Below, in pieces: positions 16,783 to 26,938 of a stretch of DNA of 53,197 nucleotides. Within the stretch, counting starts at the first letter, position 1; each line of letters starts with the position of its first letter. The stretch covers positions 1 through 53,197 of the forward strand of contig CALFTM010000030.1 in assembly GCA_937916355.1 (NCBI GenBank), read 5' to 3'. The notes beneath the pieces were generated by a model. The model was not told the origin of the DNA and made no database searches. It saw only the letters and a program-made list of their open reading frames with translations. Both the position numbers and the translations under genes were made by a program. Source of the DNA: an uncultured Bacteroidales bacterium. Lineage in GTDB: Bacteria; Bacteroidota; Bacteroidia; Bacteroidales; Paludibacteraceae.

Positions 16783-17081
16783 AATAATACAAAATTGCGC
16801 AATGTGTATCGTCGGTAGATTCAGACACTTACAAACAATGCAGGTTAAAAATCATGATGCAAAGTTAAGTTTTTTTGTCGAATTTATAAAGAAACATTTT
16901 TTTACTTTATTCAAATATTTTAAATTTGCTTGGGGTAAATTTTATAGGTTGGGTCGAGATGATTTTGAAGTGCATCCGAAACAGCGCTTATAGCAGTTAT
17001 AAATTATAATTTATAGAAGTTGCCCTTTATAAGTTAAGGCAGTTTATCTGTAGAATAGAAACCATAAAATGATATAGAGCG
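16783..17081. promoter_or_regulatory. Divergent intergenic region between yifB-like gene and giant secreted protein
   Basis: About 300 bases, AT-rich, without a gene. On the plus strand TAAATTTG at 16921-16928 is a perfect -7 match for the giant gene, but 19 bases upstream stands TTT, not TTG. On the minus strand TAACTTTG (16867-16860) could serve the yifB-like gene with TTA as -33. A palindrome ATAAATTATAATTTAT lies near 17000, in what would be a 150-base leader. Confidence 0.4.
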
Positions 17082-20000
17082 ATGCGAAAGATTTACGTGT
17101 TGTTAGTAGTTGAATTTTTTCTCTGTCTTTGTGCTTTAAAGGCGCAAGATACAGAAAGTTGGAATCTTGTGTGGCGGGAAGATTTTGGAGTCGCAGAAGA
17201 TACCCTAATCAAGAATTTTGCAGATAGGAGTAATAGTGTCCCGGGACATTGTTTCATCGACGATGAACGTTTTTGTAATGGACAGATTGTTTGGGATGCA
17301 GCTTCCAACTCAAATATTTGTGATGGATTTTACGATTGTCGTCCAAAAACCGCTGGTGCTTCCGGCTGTGGGTCGATTGACGATGGTTTTTACGGAATCA
17401 CAAGTAACACATGGTGGGCATACAACCGTTGGGCTTCATGTAAAAACAATGCGGGGCATTTTGTAGCTGGGAAAGATCATACAGGAAATAAAAACGGAGC
17501 GATGTTGGTCATCAACTCAGGTGTGGGTGAGGGTGATGCGATATTTTCTAAAAAAATCGAATTTAATTTGTGCGATAGTCGTGAATATCGCTTTGTTATC
17601 TATGTGGCGAGTATCACTGCGTACGGAAATGATGATCCGGAAGAACCTTCAGGAGGAAATGCAGATCTTGAAATGAACGTCATCAATGCGACAACTGGGA
17701 AAGTTGTAGAGACGATTCGCACGGGTGCCATCCCTTATTGGAAAGCAGAAGGATGGGGCGATGCCGGTGGTGGTATCGCTGATACTGAAGCGGAAAGAAA
17801 ATGGTCTGAATATTCGTGCGAGTTTGTTGCCAACGATGGGGATGTGCTGGAATTGCAAGTGACTAACTGGGGTAGTGGTTATAACGATTTTGCAATTGAT
17901 GATATTTCTCTTTATCGTAAAGATACTGAGGAGGTGCCAGACCCGATCATCTCTACCAATACCATTGCATCTTCTTCAACTACCGTTGACGGATGTATTT
18001 TTATGGCATCGTTTAAAGTTCCGGATGATGTGCTTCCGGCTTGGAAGAATATCTATGATAATGTCTATTTTTTGTGGCAAAAATCTGAAGACGATGGACT
18101 CACATGGCAGAATGTTTTAGATGTGAGTGGAATCGAAAAAACTTCTGTGGATATTGAGGTGGACAAAGAGATACCTACTGTTTATCGAGTTATCATCACA
18201 GGTGGTTCTTCTGAAACGGTTGCTGAGGAACAAGCTTTGTATATCGCTCAAAATGGTGCTCCGAAAGATGGTTGCGCCTACTATTCGATTTCAAATACTC
18301 TCGCTGGTGTTTCTCCTACTCCGGATTGCTCTTTCTCTGAATCCGCAAGGATTGTCTGGAAAGAGGATTTCGGTGTGATGGACTCTTTCTCCACTCGTCC
18401 GTTTGAGGGTGCGGCTCTCCATTATTATGAGCCAACAGCAGATGGATTTAAAATTGGTGACTATGTGGTAACTTCGGCTCCTGATTCGTCTGTGAAAAGA
18501 ATAGATGAAAGTTGGGATGGTACGTTCTTAGGGTACGATTATAACGAAAAATCGTTGCAAGATCCTTCAGGGAAAACGAATGGAGCGTTCCTTTACACCT
18601 ATTTTGGTAAAAAATCAGAAGAGGAGTCTGAAAATATTTTGATTGAAAAAACGATTGAAGGCCCTTTCTGTAAATGTAAAAGTTTTAATTTCTCATTTCA
18701 ATTTTATGATTTTAATGAATGGGCAGGCGAAAATTTGGATGTGGTGATTTTAGATGATGCTGATAATCTCCTCGCATCTTCTTCGATTGCTATTTCTAAT
18801 AGTAATTCAAGACGTTGGGTGAGGTCTGTAACTCCTTTTGTTTTACCGCTAAATTATTCGGGCGGAATAAAGTTTAGAATTTTAAATGCCACACCGTCTA
18901 ATGATTGGAACTATATATCCTTTGATGATTTTCAAATCGCTGTGTGTGGTGAAACAACTCCGAAAGGTTCAATCCAAATTGACGATAACCCTTCGTTGTC
19001 TCTGCTCAATGGGTTCAGTTGCAATGAAGAACCTCTTCATACCGTGAATAAATTGGATGATAGTGAGTGGAAGAGTGCTTTCCCCGATTATGGTTTTGCA
19101 TGGCAATATAGTGAGGATGGGGGAGATTGGTCTTTCTTGTCGGATAAGCCTTCTGTAACTCATGAAGCGGAGGCTGGTGTGTTGGTCAATTATCGCATGG
19201 TATTTGCAGAAACGGCAGAGGAGGCTCTTAACATCGCTAAAAATGGAAAGCCGAACGACCCTTGTACAATCTATGGTTTTTCGAATATTGTGGGCTTGAA
19301 GTGTAAAGATGATGGTTGCAGGGCTCCAATTTTTGAATTTGAGATGGAAAAAGACACAATGGCAATTTGTAGTGATATAGAAGAGAAGGTGACATTGTCC
19401 GTTGTTCAGAAAAATAAGACAAATGTGGATAAGATGCAGTGGTATTCTTCTCCGGCAGACAAGGCGACTTGGACTGCAATCGAGGGTGCGACTGGAGAGA
19501 CTCTCTCTGTCTTGCCTGCCGATTCTACGGATTATCTTTTCATCGCTTTGAATGATACATGTTATTCCGACTCTATTTTTGCACGTATTAATGTGCATGA
19601 GATGATTGTGTTTGATGAGTTGAAAAATGAGAGCGGTGTTTTGTGTGATTTTGATGATGGTTACGAGATTACGTACAAATTGTTGTCGGGTAATCCTACA
19701 GAGTTTTTCTGGAATGATACAAAGGCTGAATCGGCATCGTTTGTTTTTGAAGATTTGGTCGAAAATGATTCAATTCGTCTCTCTTTTTATGCTACGGATG
19801 GAGTCTGTCTCTCTGACGTGATGAAAGATACCTTTTGGGTGGAGGCAAGAACTCAATTTGTTTGGGATAAATTTGATTATGTTGTGTGCGAAGGTGGTGT
19901 ATTGGAGTTGAATTTCCCTCAAGATTTGGCTGACTATTATGAGTCAATTGCTTGGCAATCTATTTGGAAGGTGGATGATGTTGAGTATTCTCGTAATTAT

Positions 20001-23000
20001 TCGGAGACTTTCGATATTACAAAGAAAACTACTTTAAAACATATCTTGGAATCTGAAATTTGTTATTCGGAAGAGTATGTTTTTAATGTGGATTTTATTG
20101 CTAAACCAGAATTGACACTGAGCGCAGAAGTAGATTCTGTATGTTTGGGAACTTCTGTCGTTTTAAGTGCAACCTCTTCTGTCGAGGATTTATTGGGTTG
20201 GCAGTTAGTGAAAATCGTTGATGGTGTTAATGTGGTCGTTTCCACTGAACAAAAGGAGGCTTATACGATTGAGCCAACAGAGAGTGCAAGTTATTTTATT
20301 TTTATTCCGGATAATGGTTGCGGCGAGTTTTCGTCTGATACTGTTATGATTGTGGTGGATAAACCGGTGGATTATACTTTTGAAACTGTTCCGGAAAAGG
20401 TTTGTGCCGGTGATGAAGTTACGTTGAAGGCTACTTCAATAGGTGCTGAGGCAAAAAGCATTCAGTGGCTGAAGAATGGAACGATTGTCTCTTCTGAATT
20501 GTCGTTCGAGGATGAACCTTCGGAGTTGACCGCTTATCAATTTGAGGCGAAGGCAGGAAAGTGTCCTGTATTCACGAAGACTTTCCAAGTGGATGTGGAG
20601 GTCTCTTCTGAGTTGACGATTACTGTAGTAAATAGTCGTGTGTGTGAAGGAGATGCAGTTGCTTTGTCTGCAACTTATGGAGATTCTAAATCAATAGAGT
20701 GGCAATATTCTACAGATAATGTCAATTTTAAATCGTTCTCTACGGATTTGAGCGAGGAGCAATCGTTTGCGCAAGAGGAGGAGTTTAAACCGACATATTT
20801 CTTCCGTTTGAAGGCTGAGGGGTCTGGATTGTGTCCGGTTGTCTACTCTAAAACTGTTAAGGTGGAAGTGGAGCCAAAGTTGGAGATAGAGTGGGATGAG
20901 GATATGGAGGTCTGTAAGGGTTCTTCTGTGAACATCAATTTTGGATTGACGGAGGCGGAGCAGGCTTTGTATGATTTTTCATGGACAAGTGAAGGTGCGG
21001 TGGTTTCCAATGAGATGAATTACCAAACACCGGATTTGGAGAAGAGTGTGGAGTACACCTTTGAAGCAAAAAGTGAAGTTTGTCCGGTTGTGTCTCATAC
21101 ATTTGGAATAACGGTTCAATCACCTGTTGAACTCACTTTGACAGCCGACAAGGAGAATATATGTGAAGGAGAGGAGGTCTCTTTTACCGCTGTTTTTGGG
21201 ACAGCGGATGAATTGAAATGGTATTCGATTTCAGAGAATGGAACTGGAAGTGCGGAGGTCATTTCGACAGATTTAGTTGCAACGAAAAATATAACACCGA
21301 CTGCATCTAAGTTGTATTGGATTGAATATGGCGGAAATGATGTCTGTCCGCAAACGGTCACTTCCGATTTCGTACTCATTTCGGTAGAAGAGGCGATAAA
21401 AACAAAATTGTCGGATGCGCCAGATGCGGTTTGTTATGGTACGGAGGTGACTTTGTCGGCAACGCAAACTGCAGGATTGTCAGACGATCATGAGTGGCTG
21501 AAAAATGGAGTGGTGGTCACCTCAGACGAGGAGTATGCCCTGACGGATACCCCAACGGAAAATCCGACGATCTACTCGTTTGTAACCAAGGGAGTCTATT
21601 GCAAAAGTGATACACAGTCAGTTTCAGTAGCAGTGGAGCGAAGTGCGGAGTTGACGTTGTCTTCAGATTTTTCAGAATTGTGTCAGGACGAGGATTTCAC
21701 GCTCTCTGCAGAATTTGGAGAGGCAACGATATTGAATTGGGAGGTCTCTACTGATGGAGCAAACTTTGTGAAGTTTTCAGACGAATTGGTGGCGACCCAA
21801 AAAATTACTGCCGAAAAAAGTGCTGCCTACCGATTGAGTACTGCCGGAACAGGAGTGTGCGAGGCAGTCTATTCCAACATTGTAAATGTGGCTGTAGAGG
21901 AGAAGGTGACAATCACTTTACCCAATGATATGCTGGTATGTCCCAATGCTTCTGTGGATTTGTCTGCAGAGGTGACCGGAAAACCTGCGCTTTTGGTGTG
22001 GGAGAAAAAGACGGAAGAAGGAGAATTTGTCGCTGCCGATCTATCAGGCTTAAAGCATACTTTACAACCTACGGAGACAATCACATATCGGTTGACGGCT
22101 GATATGTCGGTTTGTGAAGATGTATCAGATGAGGTTGTCATTAGTGTGGATGAAATCCCGGTACTCGACATTGTCGTTGGAGCGAAAGAGTTGTGTGAAG
22201 GAGATGATGTCGCTCTTTCATCATCTTATCCATTGGTGGAGAATCTGAAATGGTATGTTAAAGAGGGCGATGGCTCTTTTGTTGAGTTGCAGAGCGGAGT
22301 GTCGGAGCTTGTCGTTTCTCCTAAAAAGGATGCGACCTATAAGGTGGTTGCCACTTCCGAGGCAGGCTGTGATGCAGGAGAATTGATGGAAGAGGTGAAG
22401 GTTTACGAGCCTGTTGAAGTCTCGTTGGAAGATAAGATGATTTGCGAAAAAGACTCTGTGCTATTGAAGATTGAAGGTTTGAAGAAATATGATGAAATAA
22501 CATGGTCGTCAAATGGTGCGAACATTGCTTCTGACGCTACGATTTTAGCGAAACCAACTGCAACCACTACCTACGAGGTTTTGGTGAAAAACGGACTTTG
22601 CGAGGGATCGGCAACGGCACAGGTGCAGGTAATTGCAACCCCTAAGGTGGTTTCTTGTGAGGAAGTTTCAAATAAAACTTATCAAGTGGTGGTGGAAAGC
22701 GAATTGCAACCGGTCTATTATGATTATGGCGATGGACGTGAGCCTACCACTTCAGACTTGTTCACCAACGTGGGTTATGGTAAGAATTATACCATCACGG
22801 TGAGCAATGAGGTGGGATGTTCCTCCTCTTATGAGTTGGAGACACCTACTTATGATATTGTTATCCCTCCTTATTTTGTACCCGAAAATGGCTCTTGGGA
22901 AGTGGAGAATTTGGATCGATATAATAATGCAAAGGTGAAGATTTACGATCGTTTCGGAAAATTGTTGGTAGAATTGGACGGAGCAGAATCAGAAGGTTGG

Positions 23001-23114
23001 GACGGTACTTATCAGGGGAAGAAAATGCCTTCTACTGATTATTGGTATGTGATTACCATTGGTGAATTGGATAAACTCTATAGTGGACACTTTACGTTGA
23101 TCAGAGGATATTAG
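17082..23114 (+). CDS. Giant secreted repeat protein with type-B T9SS C-terminal domain
   Basis: A 2010-aa exported protein. A signal peptide (about 1-21, ending LKAQ) is followed by two diverged copies of an approximately 390-residue module, each opening with VWREDFG or VWKEDFG (residues ~29 and ~424) and closing with an IAxNGxPxDxCxxYxxSN motif. This suggests a carbohydrate-binding-like jelly roll plus Ig-type unit. From about 765 to 1880 come roughly twelve Ig-like repeats, each starting with a xxVCxGxxVxLxA-type strand with one conserved Cys. After a PKD-like segment (YYDYGDGRE) the C-terminus (about 1925-2010; VKIYDRFGKLL, GWDGTYQGKKMPSTDYWYVI) is the gliding-motility-associated domain that directs type IX secretion. 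It is likely a surface adhesin. No T9SS machinery gene is in the window. Confidence 0.9.
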   Translation: MRKIYVLLVVEFFLCLCALKAQDTESWNLVWREDFGVAEDTLIKNFADRSNSVPGHCFIDDERFCNGQIVWDAASNSNICDGFYDCRPKTAGASGCGSIDDGFYGITSNTWWAYNRWASCKNNAGHFVAGKDHTGNKNGAMLVINSGVGEGDAIFSKKIEFNLCDSREYRFVIYVASITAYGNDDPEEPSGGNADLEMNVINATTGKVVETIRTGAIPYWKAEGWGDAGGGIADTEAERKWSEYSCEFVANDGDVLELQVTNWGSGYNDFAIDDISLYRKDTEEVPDPIISTNTIASSSTTVDGCIFMASFKVPDDVLPAWKNIYDNVYFLWQKSEDDGLTWQNVLDVSGIEKTSVDIEVDKEIPTVYRVIITGGSSETVAEEQALYIAQNGAPKDGCAYYSISNTLAGVSPTPDCSFSESARIVWKEDFGVMDSFSTRPFEGAALHYYEPTADGFKIGDYVVTSAPDSSVKRIDESWDGTFLGYDYNEKSLQDPSGKTNGAFLYTYFGKKSEEESENILIEKTIEGPFCKCKSFNFSFQFYDFNEWAGENLDVVILDDADNLLASSSIAISNSNSRRWVRSVTPFVLPLNYSGGIKFRILNATPSNDWNYISFDDFQIAVCGETTPKGSIQIDDNPSLSLLNGFSCNEEPLHTVNKLDDSEWKSAFPDYGFAWQYSEDGGDWSFLSDKPSVTHEAEAGVLVNYRMVFAETAEEALNIAKNGKPNDPCTIYGFSNIVGLKCKDDGCRAPIFEFEMEKDTMAICSDIEEKVTLSVVQKNKTNVDKMQWYSSPADKATWTAIEGATGETLSVLPADSTDYLFIALNDTCYSDSIFARINVHEMIVFDELKNESGVLCDFDDGYEITYKLLSGNPTEFFWNDTKAESASFVFEDLVENDSIRLSFYATDGVCLSDVMKDTFWVEARTQFVWDKFDYVVCEGGVLELNFPQDLADYYESIAWQSIWKVDDVEYSRNYSETFDITKKTTLKHILESEICYSEEYVFNVDFIAKPELTLSAEVDSVCLGTSVVLSATSSVEDLLGWQLVKIVDGVNVVVSTEQKEAYTIEPTESASYFIFIPDNGCGEFSSDTVMIVVDKPVDYTFETVPEKVCAGDEVTLKATSIGAEAKSIQWLKNGTIVSSELSFEDEPSELTAYQFEAKAGKCPVFTKTFQVDVEVSSELTITVVNSRVCEGDAVALSATYGDSKSIEWQYSTDNVNFKSFSTDLSEEQSFAQEEEFKPTYFFRLKAEGSGLCPVVYSKTVKVEVEPKLEIEWDEDMEVCKGSSVNINFGLTEAEQALYDFSWTSEGAVVSNEMNYQTPDLEKSVEYTFEAKSEVCPVVSHTFGITVQSPVELTLTADKENICEGEEVSFTAVFGTADELKWYSISENGTGSAEVISTDLVATKNITPTASKLYWIEYGGNDVCPQTVTSDFVLISVEEAIKTKLSDAPDAVCYGTEVTLSATQTAGLSDDHEWLKNGVVVTSDEEYALTDTPTENPTIYSFVTKGVYCKSDTQSVSVAVERSAELTLSSDFSELCQDEDFTLSAEFGEATILNWEVSTDGANFVKFSDELVATQKITAEKSAAYRLSTAGTGVCEAVYSNIVNVAVEEKVTITLPNDMLVCPNASVDLSAEVTGKPALLVWEKKTEEGEFVAADLSGLKHTLQPTETITYRLTADMSVCEDVSDEVVISVDEIPVLDIVVGAKELCEGDDVALSSSYPLVENLKWYVKEGDGSFVELQSGVSELVVSPKKDATYKVVATSEAGCDAGELMEEVKVYEPVEVSLEDKMICEKDSVLLKIEGLKKYDEITWSSNGANIASDATILAKPTATTTYEVLVKNGLCEGSATAQVQVIATPKVVSCEEVSNKTYQVVVESELQPVYYDYGDGREPTTSDLFTNVGYGKNYTITVSNEVGCSSSYELETPTYDIVIPPYFVPENGSWEVENLDRYNNAKVKIYDRFGKLLVELDGAESEGWDGTYQGKKMPSTDYWYVITIGELDKLYSGHFTLIRGY

Positions 23115-23141
23115 GAAAATTTTTATGCCTACACCAATAGA

Positions 23142-23182
23142 AAAAAGTGCTTTTTTGAAAGGAAGAGCACTTTTGTTTTTTT
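23142..23182 (+). terminator. Terminator after the giant gene
   Basis: AAAAGTGCT (23143-23151) pairs with AGCACTTTT (23166-23174), followed by GTTTTTTT. It lies about 30 bases beyond the stop codon. Confidence 0.8.
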
Positions 23183-23317
23183 AATTATACTTACTTCTTG
23201 ACTTGAGGGTTCTTAGAAATGTTTTGTTTGTGCAAAAAATATGTTGTGGAATTTTTTTTGTCAGATTTGTATATTAGTTTTGCAAAGAAAAAATATGGAA
23301 CATGAACTTAAAATAAT

Positions 23318-24238
23318 ATGCGTATGTGGTATACTTACTTGATACCTCCTGCATTGGGAGCAATTATTGGTTATTTTACGAATGTTGTTGCGATTCGGAT
23401 GTTGTTTCATCCTCATGAGGCAAAATATCTTTTTGGTTTTCAGTTGCCGTTCACTCCGGGGTTGATTCCTAAGGAGAAAGATAGGATTGCAGAATCAGTC
23501 GGGAGGGCGATCAATGATAATTTGATGAACAAGGAGATTCTCGAGAAGAATCTGCTTTCTGATGAAATGGTGTTAAAGATAGAACAAGGAGTGGAATCCT
23601 TTTTTTTGAAACAGAAAGATAATCAGAATACTGTTAGAGAGTTTGCGAGTGGATTTTTAAAGGAGGAAAATGTGGAAAAACTTTCCTCTCAAGTAGTGGG
23701 GGATTTTTCTTCGATGGTAGGGGAGAAAATCGCAACATCGGATTTAGGAGATAGGATCGCAGAAAAAACGATCGAGTATGTAAAAGAACGGATTGCCGAA
23801 AAGAACATTGGAAATTTGGCAATGAAGTTTATTCCTATGGATGAAATCATTGCTCATGTGAAAAATCTTTTGACGAAGCATGTCAATAATATTTTGGTGA
23901 ATAATTCGGGTGAGATTGTTTCGGAGATGGTCGACGGACAGGTGAAGGATTTCTTGGATATGCGGGTTTGCGATTTGTTTAAAGGAAAAGAGGAGCGACT
24001 TCAGGGGATTAAGGATATGGTTGTATCGGCCTATCAGAGCGTGATAAAAGATCACCTTCCGCATATATTACAAGCTGTGGACATCCAAAAGATCATTAAA
24101 GAGAGAATCAACGAAATGAATGTTTTAGAGATGGAAAAATTGATTCTGGAATTGATGAACAAAGAGTTGCGTGCCATAGAGTGGTTTGGCGCATTGTTAG
24201 GAGGGATTATAGGTGCGTTGAATCTCCTTATACTATGA
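23318..24238 (+). CDS. DUF445 family membrane-associated protein
   Basis: The 306-aa product has one N-terminal hydrophobic segment (YLIPPALGAIIGYFTNVVAIRML, with the GxIGxxTNxxAIxMLF motif of the DUF445/YheB family). A HPHE-type motif follows, then a long helical, charged middle section with FTPGLIPKEKDRIAESVG, and a second hydrophobic stretch at the C-terminus (WFGALLGGIIGALNLLIL). Both ends are thus in the membrane, with a helical body between. The family's role is unclear. It is monocistronic or shares a transcript with the peptidase gene 58 bases downstream. Confidence 0.88.
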   Translation: MRMWYTYLIPPALGAIIGYFTNVVAIRMLFHPHEAKYLFGFQLPFTPGLIPKEKDRIAESVGRAINDNLMNKEILEKNLLSDEMVLKIEQGVESFFLKQKDNQNTVREFASGFLKEENVEKLSSQVVGDFSSMVGEKIATSDLGDRIAEKTIEYVKERIAEKNIGNLAMKFIPMDEIIAHVKNLLTKHVNNILVNNSGEIVSEMVDGQVKDFLDMRVCDLFKGKEERLQGIKDMVVSAYQSVIKDHLPHILQAVDIQKIIKERINEMNVLEMEKLILELMNKELRAIEWFGALLGGIIGALNLLIL

Positions 24239-24296
24239 GTAAAAGGCAACTTCCATAAATTATGTATTTTATTTTCTCACCCTAATTTTTTTTCAG

Positions 24297-24908
24297 ATGC
24301 AAAAGATCTTACTGACGGCTTATGAACCTTTTGGCGAAAATACGACAAACTCTTCATGGGAGGTTGCTAAATTGTTAAAAGAACAGTCGTTTGAGCAAGT
24401 CGACTTGTCGGTAGTCCTACTTCCTGTGAGTTTTAATAGAGTAGCAGCAGTTCTTCAGGAGGCTATCACTTCCCATTGTCCTGATGTCGTGCTGATGTTA
24501 GGACAGTCTGGTACAAAAGACAAATTGAAGTTAGAGAGGGTAGCACTCAATATGATGGATTCAAAAAATGGAGACAATGATGGCTATCGCCCGACGGAAG
24601 AGACTATCAACTCAAATGGACCTGCTGCCTATATTACGAAAGCTCCTGTTAAATCGCTTTTGGATCATTTGAAAACTTTTGGAGTCAATTCTAAAATCTC
24701 AAACTCCGCAGGATTGTATGTGTGTAACCGCACCTATTATGAGGCGTTGCGGTTGTGTGAAGAGAATGGAGCCATGCAAGCTCTATTTGTCCACCTTCCT
24801 CCTGTCCCTTGTTTGGGTGAGGAGGGTTGCCTTTCAGTGGAGGAGATGAGTAGGGCTGTTGCTGAGTTGATTTCTAAGTTTGGGGCGAAACCAAGTGCTA
24901 TAAGTTAG
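24297..24908 (+). CDS. pcp: Pyroglutamyl-peptidase I
   Basis: The product is 203 aa and belongs to the C15 cysteine peptidases, which remove N-terminal pyroglutamate from peptides. It begins with the family opening ILLTAYEPFGENTTNSSWEV. The catalytic triad can be placed at E80 (KLKLERVALN), C143 (SAGLYVCNRTYYEAL) and H166 (ALFVHLPPVP). It is cytoplasmic, with no signal peptide. Length agrees with the family, and the start is the only one compatible with the conserved opening. Confidence 0.95.
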   Translation: MQKILLTAYEPFGENTTNSSWEVAKLLKEQSFEQVDLSVVLLPVSFNRVAAVLQEAITSHCPDVVLMLGQSGTKDKLKLERVALNMMDSKNGDNDGYRPTEETINSNGPAAYITKAPVKSLLDHLKTFGVNSKISNSAGLYVCNRTYYEALRLCEENGAMQALFVHLPPVPCLGEEGCLSVEEMSRAVAELISKFGAKPSAIS

Positions 24909-24921
24909 TGTTTTTTTTAAA

Positions 24922-25833
24922 ATGTATATAAAGATAATGAATAATTATAAATGGAAAGTTTTTTTAATTATTTTTTTGTTTCCTGTAGTCTCAGTTGCTC
25001 AATATGCGGGACAATATCCTCGATATGAGCATGTGAATGACACCTCAGAATCAGAAGTGAAATTATCTTGTGAGAGACTTAAATCGAATGAATATCAAGA
25101 CAAATGGGAGGTTTATTATGACTCGTTAGGTTATGGTGGTTATGTGGATGAATCAAAGAAAATAACCATTCAGAGTGATTTCTGTAAAGTCTACAACTTT
25201 AATAGAGAGAGTACTGCTTTGGTTCAAAATTGTGAAGATAAGAAGTATTATTTGATAGATAGGCGGGGTGGTTTTATCTCAAAGGGGTATGATGCTTATT
25301 ACACGAGTCCTTATGAGGGCATGTACATTGTAGGTAAAAAAGCATCAGGGAAAATAAAACAGGGAGTCATTGACAGTAAAGGAGAGATTATAGTACCGAT
25401 TATTTATGATCGTGTGATGTCGTCTATGTCAGAGTGCTATGTGTTATTTACATGTTGTAAGTCGTTTGGACATTCCAGTAAGGATCAATGGTCTGTTTTG
25501 AATTCAAAAGGACAAATTGTGATTCCTTCATGTAATAGCAATCTTTCTAATCATTTAGCATCACGTTTTGATGAAGTAAAAGATGGTGTATTTATTGATA
25601 AGATAGGGCATAAGCAGTATATATTTAATGTAAATGATTCTGCTTACAGAATAACGGGGAAATATGATTTTGAAAAATTACACAAATCTGCATATTTGAT
25701 TGTGTATAAAATCAAAGGAAAAAGGAAGCTGTACGGAGCCTTAGATTTAAAGGGGAGTGAATGTGTGTACTGTACTTTTAAAACTATTGATGAAGTAATT
25801 GAGATTTTGGATAAAAAAGGTGTTGACAAGTAG
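24922..25833 (+). CDS. Exported WG-repeat protein
   Basis: A 303-aa protein with a signal peptide (hydrophobic 12-25, ending SVAQ). It carries repeats of the WG (KWG) type: YLIDRRGGFISKGYDAYYTSPYEG, QGVIDSKGEIIVPIIYDRVM, and WSVLNSKGQIVIPSCNSNL. These repeats form beta structures of unknown function. The start may be the ATG at 24937, since MNNYKWKVFLIIFLF is a typical signal-peptide opening. It follows pcp by 13 bases and ends before a bidirectional terminator. Confidence 0.8.
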   Translation: MYIKIMNNYKWKVFLIIFLFPVVSVAQYAGQYPRYEHVNDTSESEVKLSCERLKSNEYQDKWEVYYDSLGYGGYVDESKKITIQSDFCKVYNFNRESTALVQNCEDKKYYLIDRRGGFISKGYDAYYTSPYEGMYIVGKKASGKIKQGVIDSKGEIIVPIIYDRVMSSMSECYVLFTCCKSFGHSSKDQWSVLNSKGQIVIPSCNSNLSNHLASRFDEVKDGVFIDKIGHKQYIFNVNDSAYRITGKYDFEKLHKSAYLIVYKIKGKRKLYGALDLKGSECVYCTFKTIDEVIEILDKKGVDK

Positions 25834-25863
25834 AAGAAGAAATCATTTCTAAATAAAAGAAAA

Positions 25864-25896
25864 GCGAGCTAATCATTGGGATTGGCTCGCTTTTTT
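25864..25896. terminator. Bidirectional terminator between WG-repeat gene and korB
   Basis: A 10-bp stem GCGAGCTAAT / ATTGGCTCGC (one G-T pair) has a seven-base loop. T6 follows on the plus strand, and TTTTCTTTTA follows on the minus strand. It serves both converging transcripts. Confidence 0.85.
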
Positions 25897-25915
25897 GGGG
25901 TTTGTTTATGAAAAA

Positions 25916-26920
25916 TTACTTTACCTCCCAAGTGTCATTGGTGAGTAGCAACTCCTCGAAGTTATGATATTTTTTCATGCCCTTTACCTCTTCGATTTGT
26001 GCAGAAACTGCCTCGTCGTAAGTAGGAGCAGGAACATCGCGGATGACACCCAATGCGATAGGGAAATCAGGTCCCTCCATCAACGCCAACTTCAGTTGTA
26101 GCGTGTTGTCCTCGCAGTGTGCGTCATGAACCAACAAATCCTTTTCAGTGATGCCATTTTCTCCGATTTTCACTACCTTGATATTGAAACCATCTTGCAT
26201 CAATCCGAATTCGTTGTTCTCTCCGAAGATCATCGGTTCTCCATGTTTCAAATAGATTGCGTTCTTTTTACGTCCCTCTGCGCTGTAGACGCTTTCGTGT
26301 GTGCCATCATTGAAGATGACGCAGTTTTGAAGGATTTCGCAAACAGAAGCACCCTTGTGAGCTTCAGCCGCTTTTAGCACATCGATAGTACCCGGTGCAT
26401 CGGTTGCAACGGCGCGGGCGAAGAAGTGTCCGCGAGCACCGAAGCAAAGTTCTGCCGGACGGAACGGATCCTCTACAGTTCCGTAAGGAGAAGATTTGCT
26501 GACAAATCCACGAGGAGAAGTAGGAGAGTATTGACCCTTTGTCAAACCATAGATACGGTTGTTCAAGAGGATCATATTGAGGTTGATGTTACGACGGTTA
26601 GCGTGGATGAAGTGGTTTCCTCCGATAGCCAGACCATCACCATCTCCAGATATTTGCCAAACGGACAAGTTTGGGTTTGCCACTTTCGCTCCAGTTGCGA
26701 TTGCAGCCGCACGACCGTGGATTGTGTTCATTCCGTATGTTGCCATATAGTGAGGCAAACGGCTTGAACAACCGATACCAGAGATTACTGCGATGTCGTG
26801 AGGCGCAACGCCGATTTCTGCCATCGCTTTATGAAGTGAAGCCAAGAAGAAGTGGTCTCCACAACCCGGACACCAACGTGGTTGTCCTTTTTTGAAATCT
26901 TTTGCTGTATATTCGCTCAT
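25916..26920 (-). CDS. korB: 2-oxoglutarate:ferredoxin oxidoreductase, beta subunit
   Basis: The product is 334 aa. It binds thiamine diphosphate: GDGDGLAIGGNHFIHANRRN with the downstream NN is the cofactor motif, and CPGCGDHFF near the N-terminus (residues 18-21) supplies conserved cysteines. Together with the alpha subunit it oxidises 2-oxoglutarate (or another 2-oxo acid) with CoA, reducing ferredoxin. The gap to korA is 18 bases, so they form one operon. Substrate choice between 2-oxoglutarate and branched 2-oxo acids is inferred from the family. Confidence 0.9.
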   Translation of the reverse strand: MSEYTAKDFKKGQPRWCPGCGDHFFLASLHKAMAEIGVAPHDIAVISGIGCSSRLPHYMATYGMNTIHGRAAAIATGAKVANPNLSVWQISGDGDGLAIGGNHFIHANRRNINLNMILLNNRIYGLTKGQYSPTSPRGFVSKSSPYGTVEDPFRPAELCFGARGHFFARAVATDAPGTIDVLKAAEAHKGASVCEILQNCVIFNDGTHESVYSAEGRKKNAIYLKHGEPMIFGENNEFGLMQDGFNIKVVKIGENGITEKDLLVHDAHCEDNTLQLKLALMEGPDFPIALGVIRDVPAPTYDEAVSAQIEEVKGMKKYHNFEELLLTNDTWEVK

Positions 26921-26938
26921 TTTTCAGTCTCCTATCGG

